This document shows, piece after piece, positions 61,880 through 64,000 of a stretch of DNA of 64,000 nt; positions within the stretch are counted from its first letter, which is position 1; the number at the start of each line of letters is the position of its first letter. The notes beneath the pieces were generated by a model. The model saw nothing but the letters and a program-made list of their open reading frames with translations, ran no database searches and was not told the DNA's origin. Made by a program: the position numbers and the translations under genes. This DNA comes from Dehalococcoidia bacterium (GTDB lineage Bacteria; Chloroflexota; Dehalococcoidia; DSTF01; JACRBR01): positions 1-64,000 of the forward strand of contig JADMII010000005.1 in assembly GCA_015478665.1 (NCBI GenBank). The letters run 5' to 3'.

Positions 61880-63311
61880 TCCAGCGCGACTGCCAGTCAA
61901 CCTGCACTCCGTCCGGAAACCCGAGGTCGATGACGTATCCCTTGACGGCGCCGCCGGTGTCCGCTGCGACCGCATAGCCGTAGCCCGGGATGAACATCTT
62001 CGTCCCCAGCGGGATGACGTTCGGGTCTACCGCCACGATACCGTACGTCACCAGGACGCCAGTGGCAGTACGCCCGTAGGCGGGATCGCTCGGCGCGCGT
62101 CCGCTGCTCGCCGCCGTGTACCAGGTGGCGTAGACGCGGAGCGTGCCGCCAGTCCTGCTCGCCGGCGCCGGCTGCGCGGTCGTGTTCCGCACGGGGTAGT
62201 ACACCACGGTGTCCACCGGCGCCGGGTCGAAGTACTCGCGCACGAGCGTCCGCCCCGCCTCGCGCCCGTCGACGTAGCTGACATCGTATTCGCGGACGCG
62301 CGCTCCGTCGCGGCCGGCGACGGTCCGCGTCTGCCCCGGCGCCAGCTTCGGATCCGGCTTGTACACCGTGCCGCTGGCGATGTATTCGCGCTCCGCATTG
62401 CGTGAGGCGGACAGCTGGACGACCCGCACCGACATGCCGGCCGTCACCGGCGTCTCCAGCGACGGCTCGGTGAAGGCGCCGGCCGGCACGGCGATGCCAG
62501 CCGCGCTCAGCGCGTCGCCTACCGTCGCCGCCAGCGTGTAGAGCACGCGATGGTCGTTCGGCAGCGTCACCGTCAGCGACCGCGCGTGCCGAATGTCGAT
62601 CAGCGCCTGGGGCTGCAGCGCGGCGTTCTCAGGGGGCGTGACGGCGTCGCCCGGCCCGACGACCACGCCGGCTTCCCGCAGCGCCTCTGCCACCGTCTGC
62701 TGGCTCGAGCTCGAGCTCGTCATCCGGCCGTCCTCGTTGATGCGGAAGGGCATCGCCCTCCGAACCGCGATCGTGATCTCGGCCGACGCTGGCGCTTGCG
62801 CTTGGGCGAAGCCCGGCGCGCGGCCGGCGAAGATGCGCGGCGGCTCGATCGGCGCGTTGACCGACACCAGCTCGCCGTCCTGCACGACGCTGTCGCGGTC
62901 GTCGATCGCCTCGGACGCCTCCGCCAGCAGCTGGTCGATCGTCCGGGCGTGCGTCAGCAGCTCGTAGCGCGCGCCGTCGGCGAGCAGCAGCACGCGGTGC
63001 GCGCGCTCGACGCGCAGGACGTCGGCGCCAGGGGCGCGCAGAGCCGTCACGCGGTCGCCGGGGCGCAGTTCGACGCCCGCGCCGCGCAGGACGGCGCTGT
63101 CCTTCGCCATCCACGTCGTCACGACGGTCTCGCGCCCATCGGCCTGCACGCGCACCTTGCGCGGTTGCAGCAGCACGGCGACGAAGACGGCGATCGCGAT
63201 GGCGACGGACAGCATCGCCAGGTGTCGGCGGCGTCGCGGATCCAGCAGGACGCTGCCCGATGTCAGGCCCGAGAGCGCCGCGCGCGCCGCCTGCCATCGC
63301 ACTCCGCGCAT
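61857..63311 (-). CDS. YabE-like cell-wall protein (DUF348, G5, 3D domains)
   Basis: 484 residues from ATG 63311, chosen for the GGGAGG site three bases away (the ATG at 63353 lacks one). One membrane helix lies near the start (LAMLSVAIAIAVFVAVLL). Three DUF348 modules follow (for example TTWMAKDSAVLRGAGVELRP), then a G5 domain (EREYIASGTVYKPDPKLAPG onwards) and a C-terminal 3D domain (TYGIVAVDPNVIPLGTKMFI, with Asp residues in AADTGGAVKG and IDLGFPDG). Such proteins are lytic transglycosylase-like cell-wall enzymes. B. subtilis yabE also lies just before ksgA, so the order is conserved. Confidence 0.92.
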   Translation of the reverse strand: MRGVRWQAARAALSGLTSGSVLLDPRRRRHLAMLSVAIAIAVFVAVLLQPRKVRVQADGRETVVTTWMAKDSAVLRGAGVELRPGDRVTALRAPGADVLRVERAHRVLLLADGARYELLTHARTIDQLLAEASEAIDDRDSVVQDGELVSVNAPIEPPRIFAGRAPGFAQAQAPASAEITIAVRRAMPFRINEDGRMTSSSSSQQTVAEALREAGVVVGPGDAVTPPENAALQPQALIDIRHARSLTVTLPNDHRVLYTLAATVGDALSAAGIAVPAGAFTEPSLETPVTAGMSVRVVQLSASRNAEREYIASGTVYKPDPKLAPGQTRTVAGRDGARVREYDVSYVDGREAGRTLVREYFDPAPVDTVVYYPVRNTTAQPAPASRTGGTLRVYATWYTAASSGRAPSDPAYGRTATGVLVTYGIVAVDPNVIPLGTKMFIPGYGYAVAADTGGAVKGYVIDLGFPDGVQVDWQSRWIEITIVS

Positions 63312-63392
63312 GCGCCTCCCTGCGGACGAAATCGTCTGGCCGATGCCGCGCATCGACGCGCGGCGCCCGCCGCGCGTGAAATGGAGGGGTAT

Positions 63393-63659
63393 GGCCGTGC
63401 ACCCACTGTCGATCAGGCCCTTCGGCTTAACGACGCTAGCCAGCTCCGGCCCGGTAGCCCTGCGGCACCCGGAACATTCCGCTTACCGCTGCTTCCTTCC
63501 GGACCTGACGGGGTTCACAGCGCTCCGCCGCGCAGGACCAAGCCCTCAACGCCGCTCGGCGCCGCCAGTTCCCAGGTACGCCGACCTCGAGTGGGGATTC
63601 AGCCCCGCTATAGCGGCTTGCGGGTACAGGGCACCGCTGGCTCCCCGCCTAGCACGGCC
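63393..63659 (-). ncRNA. ffs: signal recognition particle RNA (large bacterial type)
   Basis: The minus strand carries the invariant domain IV loop GTCAGGTCCGGAAGGAAGCAGC region (GGTCCGGAAGGAAGCAGC) and the Alu-domain-like 5' end GGCCGTGCTAGGCGGGGAG with CCCTGTACCCGCAAGCCGC. The termini GGCCGTGC (63659-63652) and GCACGGCC (63400-63393) pair exactly, fixing a 267-nt RNA. It scaffolds Ffh for co-translational membrane targeting; large SRP RNAs with an Alu domain occur in Gram-positives and Chloroflexota. Confidence 0.95.
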
Positions 63660-63834
63660 GTCCCGATCGTACCACGCGGCGCCCGCGCTTCAAACCCGCA
63701 TCCCGGCGTCGACCGTGACGGCTCACCTCGAGCTTATGAGCTGTCCTGGCGCTTCGGTTAGCTCATACACATCTCGCCCGATGGTATGATCCGATGCTCG
63801 CCGCGGACGAGCGGCGAAAGCGGCGGAGGGAGCA

Positions 63835-64000
63835 ATGGGAGACGAGCTGCCGGTCTTCACCGCCGCCGCCGTGCAGGCAGCGCCGGTCTTCATGGATCGC
63901 GATGCCACGGCCGAGAAGGCGTGCGGGCTGATCGAAGAAGCCGCGGCGAACGGCGCCCGCCTCGTCGTCTTCCCGGAGACGTGGATCCCGACGTACCCGT
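63835..64000 (+). CDS. nitrilase-family hydrolase, 5' part only
   Basis: The frame from ATG 63835 (CGGAGGG upstream) runs off the window end. The first 55 residues ([20 protein letters not shown], then [28 protein letters not shown]) include the catalytic Glu segment [10 protein letters not shown] of the nitrilase superfamily. This form with a YP ending is typical of true nitrilases, which turn nitriles into acids. Lys and Cys of the triad are beyond the window. Confidence 0.85.
   Translation, partial: MGDELPVFTAAAVQAAPVFMDRDATAEKACGLIEEAAANGARLVVFPETWIPTYP

Overview
The window reads as a high-GC (roughly two-thirds G+C) bacterial chromosome segment, most likely from a Chloroflexota bacterium in or near the Dehalococcoidia. 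This assignment is inferred from gene content, not from a marker phylogeny. The supporting features are a Tad pilus operon with no visible secretin, a DUF3105 protein, an F420/flavin luciferase-like oxidoreductase, a large-type SRP RNA, and a YabE-RsmA-IspE run.

Positions 1 to about 12,040 form an accessory island. Base composition is visibly lower in G+C over roughly 0.5-3.7 kb. The genes are a small lipoprotein, a secreted matrixin-like protease that is broken, a LuxR-type regulator, a possible IS remnant, a headless von Willebrand A gene, a ParA partition cassette, an excisionase-like protein, a tyrosine integrase with a frameshift, and a two-gene Gabija-type defence system (OLD/TOPRIM nuclease plus UvrD-like helicase). 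The island stops at the 3' end of a tRNA-Leu(CAA) gene, the classic integration site for such elements. Just beyond the tRNA is a tandem array with a period close to 70 bp.

From 12.8 to 37.7 kb the content is mostly metabolic and housekeeping. It includes a YceI/HxlR divergon with a readable promoter and operator, the SRAP DNA-protein crosslink protein, agmatinase, a small membrane protein, a peptide ABC importer (substrate-binding protein plus two permeases), a crotonase with altered catalytic residues, rpsO-pnp with an RGG-tailed PNPase, a luciferase-like oxidoreductase, an aldo/keto reductase and a DUF3105 protein. Two facing fragments of chemotaxis/kinase genes (CheR and a PAS-histidine kinase) follow. 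Next come a SprT-like zinc protein, a glutamine-synthetase-family ligase, a secreted PHM-like copper protein, a TetR regulator with a near-consensus promoter, and a WYL regulator.

From 37.8 to 48.1 kb lies a Tad/Flp pilus locus on the minus strand: ECF sigma factor, CpaB, CpaE/TadZ, CpaF/TadA, TadB, TadC. A secreted VWA-FHA protein sits upstream of it, and a divergent AAA ATPase has a long, structured 5' region. No pilin, prepilin peptidase or secretin is visible. From 48.4 kb to the end are a CAP-domain protein, an ADP-forming acyl-CoA synthetase-like protein followed by biotin carboxylase and biotin carrier protein, a RodZ/PASTA protein, a zincin, a GNAT, a DnaQ-DinG helicase, a PHP phosphoesterase, IspE, RsmA, a G5/3D cell-wall protein, the SRP RNA and the start of a nitrilase.

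Several genes (matrixin, integrase, CheR, kinase, and a gene near 54.9 kb) carry single-base frameshifts or in-frame TAG codons. They could be decaying genes or assembly errors, and reads would settle which.
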